64,000 nt of DNA from Cryptomeria japonica. Lineage: Eukaryota; Streptophyta; Pinopsida; Cupressales; Cupressaceae. Within the stretch, counting starts at the first letter, position 1, and every line of letters starts with the position of its first letter. The translations under genes and the position numbers were made by a program. The DNA lies in NCBI RefSeq assembly GCF_030272615.1, contig NC_081405.1, positions 161,142,694 to 161,206,693 on the forward strand, given 5' to 3'. The notes under the pieces were generated by a model. The model was not told where the DNA came from. It saw nothing but the letters and a program-made list of their open reading frames with translations, and made no database searches. Positions 46,304-56,360 of the stretch are shown one piece after another.

Positions 46304-46710
46304 CTTGAGAAAACAGATTAACAAATTAAACAACCTGAGCATTGAGCAGTGAGCCTATAAACCTAAAATACCGTGAGCTCTGATGATTTATCTACTAAAT
46401 GGCAAAGGCTAATTGAAGATGAAAGAAGCAGAGATCGTCTATAAATTGTTGAAGCTCTTGATTGTAATAATTACTTCTTTAACAATATAAATTGCTATAA
46501 AAAATTTTAAATCTTTCGTATCTCTGCAAATCTTTCCCATAAATGCACGAGTGTGTGAAATTGGAAACAACTATGAACTAGTACCAAATTGGCAAGTATC
46601 ACATTGGAAGTCGTGGGGACAGAGTGGATTTCCGTAAGTGAAAAGATATATATTAAATGAACGAAATTATGGATCGTGATTCGTGACATTTGATACGTGT
46701 CTATTGAATC
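46304..46710 (-). promoter_or_regulatory. Promoter side of the second small gene
   Basis: No coding content. On the minus strand CAATTTATAGACG (near 46437) is a TATA-like site. The region connects the gene to the promoter-like repeat copy at 46711-46815. Confidence 0.35.
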
Positions 46711-46815
46711 CAATTCCATTCCGGGCACTTTCTGGTGAGCTATGTTCTCTTCAGAAAATTGGGCCGAAATAAAACTTCAGCCATTGATATACGATCATCG
46801 AACGGTTTAAAGTCA
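46711..46815. repeat. Extra diverged copy of the promoter-like repeat
   Basis: Contains CAATTCCATTCCGGGCACTT, then ATTGGGCCGAAATAAAACTTC, AGCCATTGATA and ATCGAACGG. These are the same ordered words as the 42.7-43.8 kb block, about 3 kb away and upstream of another gene of the element. Confidence 0.7.
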
Positions 46816-46924
46816 TTGATAGATTTTAGGTATGTGTCACCCTTTACGTGTCAAAGAGGCCGCGCTTATTGATACATCGTGCAGAGTCTGGACTCAATGT
46901 ATTATGTGATGTGATGTACTGATG

Positions 46925-47359
46925 TGATGTGATGTGCCTTGTCTATTAATGGCAATGAATTTATGAAATCGCCAATGAATTATATATTATACCATAAATA
47001 ACAAAATATTCGCCAATACATTTAAATAATTTTCAAGCGGTGGATAAAAATCGCCAATACATTTAAATAATTTTTCCTTCGGAGTAAAAATTTTCGCTCA
47101 TACAATTATATATTTGTTCCTTTTAACAATAATTATTCGCCTCCCACAATAAATATTTTCCCAATAGAACAAGGTATTATTCGCCAGAAATTTATGGCAT
47201 TTTTGCACACTAGAAAAAAATTCGCCAATACAAAATAATTTTTTCGTCATTTCAAAAAAAAATTTCGCCATCGATATGAAAATTTCCCCCCAAAAATAAT
47301 GTCTGATTCGCTAGGATTTTACACAGTTGCCCGGGGGGGGTTTCTTAAAGTTATCCCTG
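46925..47359 (+). repeat. hAT right subterminal TTCGCC repeats and terminus
   Basis: Ten TTCGCC-type words between about 46970 and 47310, then GGATTTTACAC, a G-run and GGGTTTCTTAAAGTTATCCCTG at the very end. The same layout occurs at 9758-10181. The terminal inverted repeat reads CAGGGATAACTTTAAG inward. Confidence 0.85.
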
Positions 47360-47366
47360 GCCTGAG

Positions 47367-47985
47367 GGACATTACAAGTTGTATTTGGTGCATATAAATA
47401 AGAAATTATTGGAGATCATTTTATCATGGGTTCACTTAATTAACATTCCGATTAAAAAAAAGATCTGAGAAAACTTAGTGAGCATAATCAAAGGTGAATT
47501 GTAGTAGATCAAATAGCAAAATTAATGGCAATTTGTAGCAAACCTAAGAGCGGATTTAAATAGCCTTTGTGAGCAGATTTAAAGGTTTGATAAGCAAATT
47601 ATTTCGGACTTTCCGAGTAGATTTAGAAGACCTTATGAGTATAGACCATCGAAGTTCATAAGCAGATTTTGAAGCAATTTATTGCAGACATTTTCTAGAT
47701 TTATGGGCATACATTTTCCAGACTTGTGAGCAGATTGTATCAGACCCCCTTGAGTAAAAAAATTGAAGAACATTGAGCAGATTTTGAAGGTGTTTTTGTT
47801 GCAGATCTTAAGGTAAAATATGCACAGACCTATGTTGCGTGGATGAAGGTATGACAATCCAAAAAAAGACATTCATGACTTTCTAAACCAAGAAGAAGAC
47901 ACAAGAGAGACAAGAATTTTGAGAATTAACCCTACACAGAAAGTTAATGATAAGTGACAGTCCTATGATTGAGATAAGAAGGAAG
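47367..47985 (+). other. Internal region of the LTR element right of the hAT
   Basis: No gene. Several loosely repeated phrases of the type GAGCAGATTT.AA/TGAGCAGATT recur at 20-50-bp spacing. It is the continuation of the LTR element interior. Confidence 0.5.
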
Positions 47986-47987
47986 TT

Positions 47988-48862
47988 TGATTACCCCAAG
48001 GGATGGAACTGGTCATAGTTGGATGTTCCTGCCTCTTATGGGCCAAATGATGAATTGATTACCCCAAGGGATGGAACTAGTCCTAGTTGGACATTCTTGC
48101 CTCTTGTGGGCCAAATGATGAATTGATCACCCCAAGGAATGAAACTGGTCATAGTTGGACATTCCCGCCTCTAGTGAGCCAAGTGATGAATTGATTACCC
48201 CAAGGGATGGAACTGGTCATAGTTGGACATTCCTGCCCCTTGTGGGCCAAGAAATAAATTATTTACCCCAAGGGATGGAACTAGTCATAGTTGAACATTC
48301 CTGCCTCTTGTGGGCCAAATGATGAATTGATTACCCCAAGGGATGGAATTGGTCATAGTTGGATGTTCCTACCTCTTGTGGGCCAAGTGATGAATCGATT
48401 ACCCTAAGGGATGGAACTGGTCATAGTTGGATGTTCCTACCTCTTGTGGGCCAAGAAATGAATTATTTACCCTAAGGGATGGAACTGGTCATAGTTGGGC
48501 ATTCTTGCCTCTTGTGGGCCAAATGATGAATTAATTACCCCAAGGGAAGGAATTGGTCATAGTTAGATGTTCCTACCTCTTATGGGCCAAGTGATGATTT
48601 GATTACCCCAAGGAATGGAACTGGTCATAGTTTGACGTTCCTATCTCTTGTGAGCCAAGTGATGAATTGATTACCCCAAGGGATGGAACTGGTCATAGTT
48701 GGACATTCATGCCTCTTGTGGGCCAACTAATGAGTTGATTACCCAAAGGTGTGGAACTGGTCATAGTTGGACATTTCAACCTCTTATGGACCAAGTGATG
48801 AATTGATTACCCCTAGAGATGGAACTGATCATAGTTGGACATTCCTACTGCTTGTGGGGTTG
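47988..48862 (+). repeat. 67-bp tandem array in the LTR element (about 13 copies)
   Basis: Unit begins GATTACCCCAAGGGATGGAA, continues CTGGTCATAGTTGGACATTCC and ends GGGCCAA.TGATGAATT. Starts recur every 66-69 bp from 47989 to about 48804. The period is not a multiple of three and copies differ by scattered changes. Confidence 0.92.
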
Positions 48863-49288
48863 ATGAAAATGACCACAATTTGGATGTGATTTTCTCTTAG
48901 GCTTAGTTGGGTTGGGCAGTTTACTAGCACCCCTTCGAGTCCCTACCAAACTAAGCAATGATTGGTTATAGGTTAATTATCCAATCATAATTTTTATTGC
49001 AATCTACTTGTTCACTATGTCTACATATATTCGTGTATATGCTTAGTGTTTTCATGTATATACTTTGTGTTTTTATGTGTATGCTCTTTGTTGGGATCAT
49101 ACTTGATGTATTTCCAACATGTCTACTCTATGTGTACCTTCCTAATGTATGCTTGACATGTCTTGAATATGCTTGGTATCAAGTTTGATGTGTTTTCAGC
49201 AAATTTATTCCATGTGTGTTTCCAAAGCCATTTCTTATTGGGAATCATTTGAACACTCCATGATCATTTCTTGAGGACAAGCAATCCT

Positions 49289-49300
49289 AGGCGGGGTGGA
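49289..49300 (+). promoter_or_regulatory. Polypurine tract of the LTR element
   Basis: AGGCGGGGTGGA ends one base before the 3' LTR and follows TTGAGGACAAGCAA, a phrase typical just upstream of the polypurine tract in plant LTR elements. Confidence 0.75.
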
Positions 49301-49301
49301 C

Positions 49302-49989
49302 TGTAAAGTTCCCACCTTGAAATAGAATTTAATAATAAATTTAATATACAAAGAATACAAATAAAAATTAGATTAAAATATAAAAGAATAAAATTAAATA
49401 TAATTAAAATTTAATTAAGTTAATGAATGGTCAAAAGGCCTGAAATGAAAAGTTGTGACTCAAACATGAGATATAAAAGGGAGAAGAGAACCTCATTTGT
49501 GAGGGAGGAGAAGAAAGATGGAGCAAGTGAATGAAGGAAGAATTAATGGAAGAAGGAATGGGAAGTAAATAAGGAAGTGACTCTTCCAAAGGAGGGCAAA
49601 AATTATGAAAGATTGTGACTCCTTCAAAGGGTATAAAATTATGAAGGGTTTTGACTCTTTCAAAAGGATGGTAATTATGAAAGGTTTTGATGATTTCAAA
49701 GGGCATAATTATGGAAGGTTGTGACTCTTTCAATGAGCATAAATGATGAAGGGTCGTGATTCTTTTGAAAGGTGGTGACTATGAAAGGTTGTGACCAATT
49801 CAAAGGGTGGACATGATGAAGAGGTGTGACCCTCCCTCATATTGGAAGATATAAGTGGAGAAGGTTTCATTTGATGAGGGCATGGAAGTATAGCATGATT
49901 TCTCATTGAGCAATCAAATCAGACCTGGACTGTGATACTCTAATCTCTTGTAGGAAAAATATAAGGTGATTCAAATAGGGGACATTACA
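49302..49989 (+). repeat. 3' LTR of the non-autonomous element
   Basis: Starts TGTAAAGTTCCCACC and ends GGGGACATTACA, followed by the TCACA duplication. It matches 32655-33309 along its length, including the TATA-type GATATAAAAGGG near 49469. Confidence 0.9.
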
Positions 49990-50915
49990 TCACATTCATG
50001 TAGCTGCTATGTTGAATAATTATTTCCTCTTTTCCCTTTCCATTCTTGAAGATTGCTCAAGAACTCATCTAGAAGGTCCTTGGTTTGTAGGGAAGAATAG
50101 CCTTTATCTTAAAAATTGGTCTCCAAGCTTTAATTTGTTAAATAATATAAGCTTCAAGTTTCTTGTTTGGGTTAGATTTCCGAGTCTGCCTTTGGATTTT
50201 TGAAATTAAAAGGTTTTTATGCTTATTGCCAATATTTTTTAGCTATAGTGTGTTATTGTTCCAATCACAAAATTTAAAAAGCATTTGTTATTTTCTATAT
50301 TTTGTGTTTGTGAAAAATAACAAAGTGCTCCCTACTAGGATTACCTTTATCTTCCAAATATGGTGTTTGGGTATGAAAGACTGAATTCAAAGACTCTCAT
50401 GTTATTTGTCATTGTTGTTATAAAGTAGGTCATACTTCTATGACTTGTTCTAACAACAAGAAACACCATTTCGTTTGGAGGGAAAAGGATCATACTCCGA
50501 TTCTATTGAAGAGATTATTACATCTTTTGAGAAGGCGCAAAAAGAGGGCAATAACAAGAAATAGCCTATAAAAGGTATGATGTTGGATTCTCTTTTAAAG
50601 CTCCAAGGATGGAAGAGGATTATGCATGTGGTCTACTGATTTTTCCTTATTCCAAAAAAACAATTTTAGACGAGAAAGAACCTTTTACTATGGTTAAACA
50701 AAAATTATTTTTAACAATTTTATGAACCACCCCAACTTTGGGTTGGTTGTTTATAAGGTTTTGTAATGTCCTATCTTTTGAAATCTCTCTATTGTTCTCT
50801 AATTGTCCTTTGTTGTCTTGTTATTCTTATTGATAAATCTTTCCCCTTGTAAAAGGGTCTGGGCCCTTTCAAAATCCTTGCTTACATTAATAAAAACAAG
50901 CTGAGACCCTACTTA
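49990..50915 (+). pseudogene. LINE ORF1 (DUF4283 + CCHC), 3' part and LINE tail
   Basis: The DUF4283 reading resumes directly after the LTR element: NNYFLFSLSILEDCSRTHLE, GPWFVGKNSLYLKNWSPSFN, LVWVRFPSLPLDF. A CCHC zinc knuckle follows (CHCCYKVGHTSMTC, near 50410-50450). ORF2 is absent; after about 50700 the sequence has the look of a LINE 3' end (CCCTTGTAAAAGGGTCTGGG, then AATAAAAAC near 50895). It is an internally deleted LINE whose two halves are separated by the LTR/hAT nest. Confidence 0.8.
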
Positions 50916-51678
50916 CCTTAATAGAAACAAAATGATATTTCATTAGCCAAATTCATATAGAATTCATGACTTGGATTACCTCATTTTTCATGGAAAATAT
51001 AAACTAAATTTACTGCCTAGAATAAGTTAAATTTCAAAATTACAAATTACAATGAGATATCAGTCTTGACTACAATCAATGCATTTATTCTTTGAATAAA
51101 CTATAACACCCACTTAGACCTCTTTCAATTCAAATTAACAAAGAAACAAGATTATGGTTGCAAATATAAATTTGTCAACAAACCCCACACTAACAACTAC
51201 AATATGAAATCCCTCAATTCACATATTGAACAATATGCTCTAGCAATGTATGGCAGCCTTTCATATATTGTGTGTGTTCAACTTACAACTTATAAAAGCC
51301 TATAATAATAGGCGATGATAATGTAGAGGAATGCAGTTGTCTGACGACTAGATAGATTAAAATAGCAGTGCAAGAAAATTTAATTCTTTACGAGTGTTGC
51401 GATGTTCTCTAGTATTTTGGCGGCTCCTTTGAAACTCTAGACGTCATAACACACATCAAACTTGCTAAAAATTCCTCCAAGATGCACCAACATTTTTAAT
51501 AAGTTTTGCTGAGTTGGACTACCACCAAGACGGTCCAAACTGCCACAAACCCTATCAGAATATGAAATATTGAATTTCCTCCAAAAATCACACGAAAAAT
51601 GTAGAAATATACCACAATCCACCTCAAAATGTAGGGGCTGAAGAAAAAAAATGTTGCGCTAAATTTCTCTACCTGTAG
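50916..51678. other. Intergenic stretch, nothing recognised
   Basis: AT-rich single-copy-looking sequence without supported genes or clear repeats. Confidence 0.5.
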
Positions 51679-53100
51679 TGTCATAAAATTTGCACCCCTG
51701 CAATTTTAACCACATTTGGGGTCCTCACCTTGGCGACAACATCTCCTTCCCTAACCGGGACCTACTTCTACATTTCTACCCCTTCTCCTTTCCTCCTTTA
51801 TGTCTTGTGGTTGCTTTGTATCCTGTCTGTGGCCCAAAATAGGGTAGGATAGGGATGTGGAGCCCTTGTACCCCCTAGGACAATGGCGTTGCACCCCTAT
51901 CCCCTAGGATAGTGGCGTGGTGCCCCTATCCCCATCTCCTAGGGTGGTCTTATTTGTGGTTTTCCCTGTCTCCTATGCACTTCTTGCCTTTCGGGTTTGT
52001 TCCACTTTGTCGCCCTTTGACAGTTGAAAGTTAAATCCTTGAGGCATGTATAAAAGGGAATTCAATACCCTCATTCATGGACCATAGATGATAGATGGAT
52101 AGAGAGCATAAGGAGAAGATACAAGATTTCAAGGTCATTATCAAGCATTCAATTCTTCTTCATTCATCCATTGGAGCAACATTACAACATTTATTTGCAA
52201 GCATGTGTGTGTGTTAGGGTTTTGTCATGTTATATGCCATTTCATACAATATTTCTGATCACATTCAAGAAGCAAAGTAATCATCATCAACAAGCTGCAG
52301 ATCTACAAGGTATACATCTCCATTGTTTACATTCAAGCATTTGCAATTACTTTCTTTCTAGGTTGATTCCTCAACCAGGGTTTGACTGAGGCAAACCCCT
52401 ATCCACAACCCCCCTTTCTTCTCTTTTGTGTGTGTAGGTTGTAGGTGCGTAGATGTAATTGCAGGCTTAGGCTTCATTTGCAGAGATGGAAGAACCCTTT
52501 TCATTTCGCGGATTTGTGGCGGACCATGTACATTCTCGCCATGGTCCTGACGACTTTTCTCTGAATTTGCAAGGCAGATTCACGTCGGTTTAATTAGCTC
52601 AGATCCAAAGTTACGGTGCTATCTCGAACTGGTAGCACCTCATTTCACTCATTTCCTCTCTCTTTTCCACATAGTCAACAAGTCAACTTTCTCATTTACA
52701 AAAGAGGGTAATTACATTCCAGCCACTTGCAATCCACTCAAAATTCACATCTTTGTTGCCCTTGGATTTGGATCTTGTGGATTCAACCCCTCTTTTGAAT
52801 GTAAAATTACCTCCAAGTGAAAATCATCCTAGTGGCTTCCTTTCTCTCTCCTAGGTGGGGAGTCACTAGGATCCAATTTTCCACTTTACACTACCAAAAT
52901 CGTCCTTAACCTTAACAAAAACCCTTTAAAACCGAGTTGTGCAAATTCGTCCCACGGTAACCCTAAATTGGCACAGGAAATCTGCTTGAAAAGTGATGCA
53001 ATTCAGCTCCAAATTTTTCAAATCGGTTTAATTCCAAAACATCAAATCGATTGACCTAAAAATTATTTGTTCTGCAATTTAGTCCACATGCAATCCCTCA
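51679..53100 (+). mobile_element. Gypsy-type LTR/leader fragment (fossil)
   Basis: Starts TGTCATAAAATTTGCACCCC. It carries repeated CCCCTATCCCCTAGGATAG.GGCGTGG phrases (51880-51945), a TATA-type GCATGTATAAAAGGG (52042) and further on a leader-like stretch with TTACGGTGCTATCTCGAACTGG. These resemble LTR and leader sequence of conifer-type Gypsy elements. The right end and any duplication were not found. Old and partial. Confidence 0.4.
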
Positions 53101-54489
53101 AATGGAATTATCAAAGTTAAGAGTTGTTTTATTTTATTGGGAAAGTAATATTTATTATTTATTTAATAGTAATTTTATTTATTTTAAAATTATTTTATTT
53201 TATATTAGAATTGTTTGAGAATTATTTTATTTATAAATATTATTAAAATTTATTAATGTTGAGAGACATTTTGTAATAGGACCAAGGGGTGGAGCTTAAT
53301 GGTTTGAGTGTCAACAAGAACTTTTATTAATGTGGAAAGACATTCTACAATGGTAGATAGAGTTTAATATTTAATTATATACATAATATTGGATCCTAAC
53401 ATCTACCTCGTGTAGCGTAATGGTTTGAATGTTTTAACACAAACTTTTATTAATATGGAGAGGCATTCTACAATGGTAGATAGAGTTTAATATTTCATTA
53501 TAAACATAATATTGGATCCTAACATCTACCCCTCGTTGGGCACTTATGAATATGATGAAGGTGAGTGTAGTAATAGTATTATTGGATCTTGGGACTGATT
53601 AGGTTTAAATTGTGGTATAATTTTGTGTCAAAACTTTGTGTACTCTTGGTAATATCTTGTCATATACAATACATACTTGTGGTTATATGGTTGAGACTTG
53701 GTGATTGATTTTAACCTTGTTAGGCATTGAAGCTCCATTTAATGTAGCAGTGTTTTGAGCTATCCTTTATGTGTATGCATGTATGTATGTCTGTATGTAT
53801 GTATAAATATAGATACATACATACATGTGTGTGTGTGTATACACACACATGTATGTACATATATACACATATAAATATATATGTATGTTTGTCATCAAAA
53901 TTTAAATTTTTAGATAAATGTATAAATATTTATTATTTAAAAATTGAATAATAAACATAAAAAATAAAAAAATTAATCTACAGATTAATAATTAAAATTT
54001 ATTAACAAATATTTTATAAAAAATAATTTATAAGTTTTTTATTTTTGATAAATTTGTTAAATAATAATAAAAAGTTTAAATATAGAATGAATTGAAAATT
54101 ATCTACATAAAAATATATCGCTCTACTCTGACTTCTTCGCAACATACGGACAATCTTTGAAATTTTGCAAGTTTCAATTTTGCATAATCACCAATTTTGT
54201 GGGCAATGGGGTAGACAAGATTGGACAAAGATTACAAATTCAAATTTATTGATAAATCTAAACTAAGCCTCAAATACTGAGCCTCAAGACACATTTTGCC
54301 CCAACTCTCGAATGGTATTAGCACCCAATAATTTAGGGTTTTGGCTATTCCATAGTAGATTCATTATTTAAAACATTTGGTTCTTGATTTTGAGGTTTGC
54401 TTTCTAATATGTTTTATACAAGATTTGGTAAGTATTATGATAGGACACTAACATTTTTTGTTCAAGAATAAAAAATTTAACCTAAATAC
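53101..54489. repeat. AT-rich stretch with a 121-bp duplication and a GT/AC palindrome
   Basis: At 53286-53527 a unit with TAATGGTTTGA.TG, ACATTCTACAATGGTAGATA and ATATTGGATCCTAACATCTAC is duplicated in tandem. At 53770-53890 there are (ATGT)n/(GT)n runs, including ACATGTGTGTGTGTGTATAC next to its reverse complement. No gene. Confidence 0.7.
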
Positions 54490-56120
54490 TTCAAACCAAG
54501 ATCTACAATGGTTCTAAGGTAGGAAGATGATTCCAAGGAAACTCCAAAAATGAACCCAACAGAGAATTCAGAGGCATTACAAAGGTGTGATCATAAAGGA
54601 TATCAAATAATCAATTTGATAGAAGAAATGCAAGATGACATAGGAATACTCAAAGATTGTGCAATTATTTGTAGATATATAGGCCCAAAATTTGATAAAA
54701 GAATAGGTTAGAGCCTAGATTATAGAATTGTGGAAAATAGAAGAAATTGTTAAATTCTTGCCCAAAGGATTTTTCATAGAATTTTTTCATGTCCAAGGAA
54801 GAGAGAGAAAAGGTTCTACAAGGGGGATTATGGGAAATGAATGGATGCCCATTGTATATGCAGAAATGGCATTAGAATTTCAACCCCCTCAAAATGAACC
54901 CCTATAATTAGTTGGTATGGATTCGTTTAAATAATCTACCAATGGAATACTAGGATAGAGAAAGCCTAGAGAAAATTGGAAGGTCTTTGGGAACTCTAAT
55001 CGACATAGACACAAAAATCATCGAAGAAGACTCATATCTCTACGTGAGAATGAAATTGTGGCAATCGAAACAATCGTGGATGAGATCCGACTTTGCATTG
55101 AAGGGTGACATGGTTGCAATATATGGAGATTTAGGAAATCAACTACTTCTATCTTACGTGTAGAAGCATAGAACACAAAGAGGAGAATTGTACCAAGAAA
55201 AAATAGGAGACAAATCAAAAGTAGAATGAAAAGCCAAAGATGGTATGAAGACCAAAGGAGAAAAAGGCAATTCCTCCTCAGAGCACCAAATTATCATAGA
55301 CCAAAATTTTTGAGAAGAATTTGTAGATAAAGGATGGACCACTATCAAAAGAGGATGGGAACAATCATATGAATTCCTGAAAGGAGGAACCAACAATTTT
55401 AACAAACAACACAATATGCAATAATATTGAACTCTAGTTAGACCCAATGGGTATCCAAATTGATCAAGGAAAGTAACATAGCCTAAATATAATAGAAACA
55501 AAGATGGAGGAAACTGAGGAACTAGAATCAGATGAGGAACTCATAGGGAATGATGAGATAAGAATTATCAAATCAAGATGGATGAGGCAGACAATGGCCA
55601 AGGAAGTGGACAAGACCCATAAAGGAAAAGGAAGAAAATCCAAAAAATAATGAAGGGAAGAGGAGGATTTAGAGAAAGGTGTAGTGGGCATCACAAAAAT
55701 CCTAAATACCAAGGGAGCGGAGGCCTCCCTTGGGGGCCAATGAAGATATCCATGTGGAATGTCAAGGGCTTAAATGCCCCTAACAAGTGATGCTTAATCA
55801 AGCATCATTTGGAAAAGATATTCATAGACATAATATTGCTCCAATAAACAAAACTTGATAAGGAAGAAGCAGACAAATTCATGAGGTATTGCAAAGCATG
55901 GAAGGGAGTCTTCAATGAGGTGAACAGGAAGGTAAGGGGACTGGCTATATTATGGAAAAATACAAATATCAATATAGACCCAATTTAGACTCACTCTAAT
56001 AGGATGGAGTGTTGTTTGTTTGACTACAATTTGACTTAAATTTCATGTTATTTAATGTATATGGACCCATAAAGACAAAGGATGAGAAGGCCACCCGGAG
56101 AGAAATATGTAAGGAAGTTA
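54490..56120 (+). mobile_element. LINE fragment: ORF1 (DUF4283-like) and start of ORF2 endonuclease
   Basis: Plus-strand frames give LVWIRLNNLPMEY followed by LEKIGRSLGTLIDIDTKIIE and YVRMKLW, the central part of DUF4283 in LINE ORF1. After a charged linker, MKISMWNVKGLNAPNK at 55739 opens an exonuclease-endonuclease-phosphatase domain (HLEKIFIDIILLQ, where the LQET glutamate position is a stop). LAILWKN and a VYGP-type strand follow. It is cut off at about 56120 by a Copia fragment. Multiple stops; 3'-truncated. Confidence 0.75.
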
Positions 56121-56360
56121 GGTAGTGGAACAACTTCCTACACTAACCTTGAGAGGAGGGTAATGCAAAAACTTTTACAAATCATTATCAGTTACAAAAA
56201 CCTAACATAAATAGACATAATAACATGCATACCACAACACAGTGATTTATGCGGGGAAAAACCTTCAAGGAGAAAAAAACCCCACACTCCAAAAGCAACT
56301 CAATATATTATTCAACAATCAATAATAGATTTGTTACATCTCACTTGTGCCCTAATTATT
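56110..56360 (+). mobile_element. Copia-like polypurine tract and LTR start (fossil fragment)
   Basis: CTTGAGAGGAGGGTAATG followed by an LTR-like stretch with TGCATACCACAACACAGTGA, CCCCACACTCCAAAAGC and CAATATATTATTCAACAATC. The same sequence appears in reverse at 10185-10450. Old fragment. Confidence 0.55.

Larger units (their letters stand above)
33343..47359 (+). mobile_element. 14-kb multi-gene hAT DNA transposon
   Basis: Flanked by direct GCCTGAG (33336-33342 and 47360-47366), which is 7 of the 8 bp expected for hAT. The right end reversed reads CAGGGATAACTTTAAG, an Ac-type hAT terminus; the left reads CAATTACTTTAG, the same sequence lacking GGG. Both ends are crowded with TTCGCC words. 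Inside are a hAT transposase (34134-36845, +), a convergent large gene (42190-37883, -), a promoter-like repeat block, a small gene (44426-45127, +), its convergent partner (about 46303-45736, -) and another repeat copy. Known plant hAT elements usually carry one gene. All four genes contain stop codons, so this copy is not autonomous. Confidence 0.85.
32655..49989 (+). mobile_element. Non-autonomous LTR retrotransposon (fossil), containing the hAT
   Basis: LTRs lie at 32655-33309 and 49302-49989, both plus. A primer-binding site follows the first LTR and a purine tract precedes the second. TCACA flanks both outer ends (32650-32654 and 49990-49994). Leaving out the nested 14-kb hAT, the element is about 3.3 kb with roughly 2 kb of internal sequence, mostly a 67-bp tandem array. 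No gag or pol domain is seen, so it is a small non-autonomous LTR element. The two LTRs differ at roughly a tenth of positions by eye, so it is old. Confidence 0.9.

Noticed and set aside
47988-48862. CRISPR-like array
   Set aside because: Units are contiguous and similar along the full 67 bp, without constant repeats and unique spacers, and the setting is a plant LTR element.
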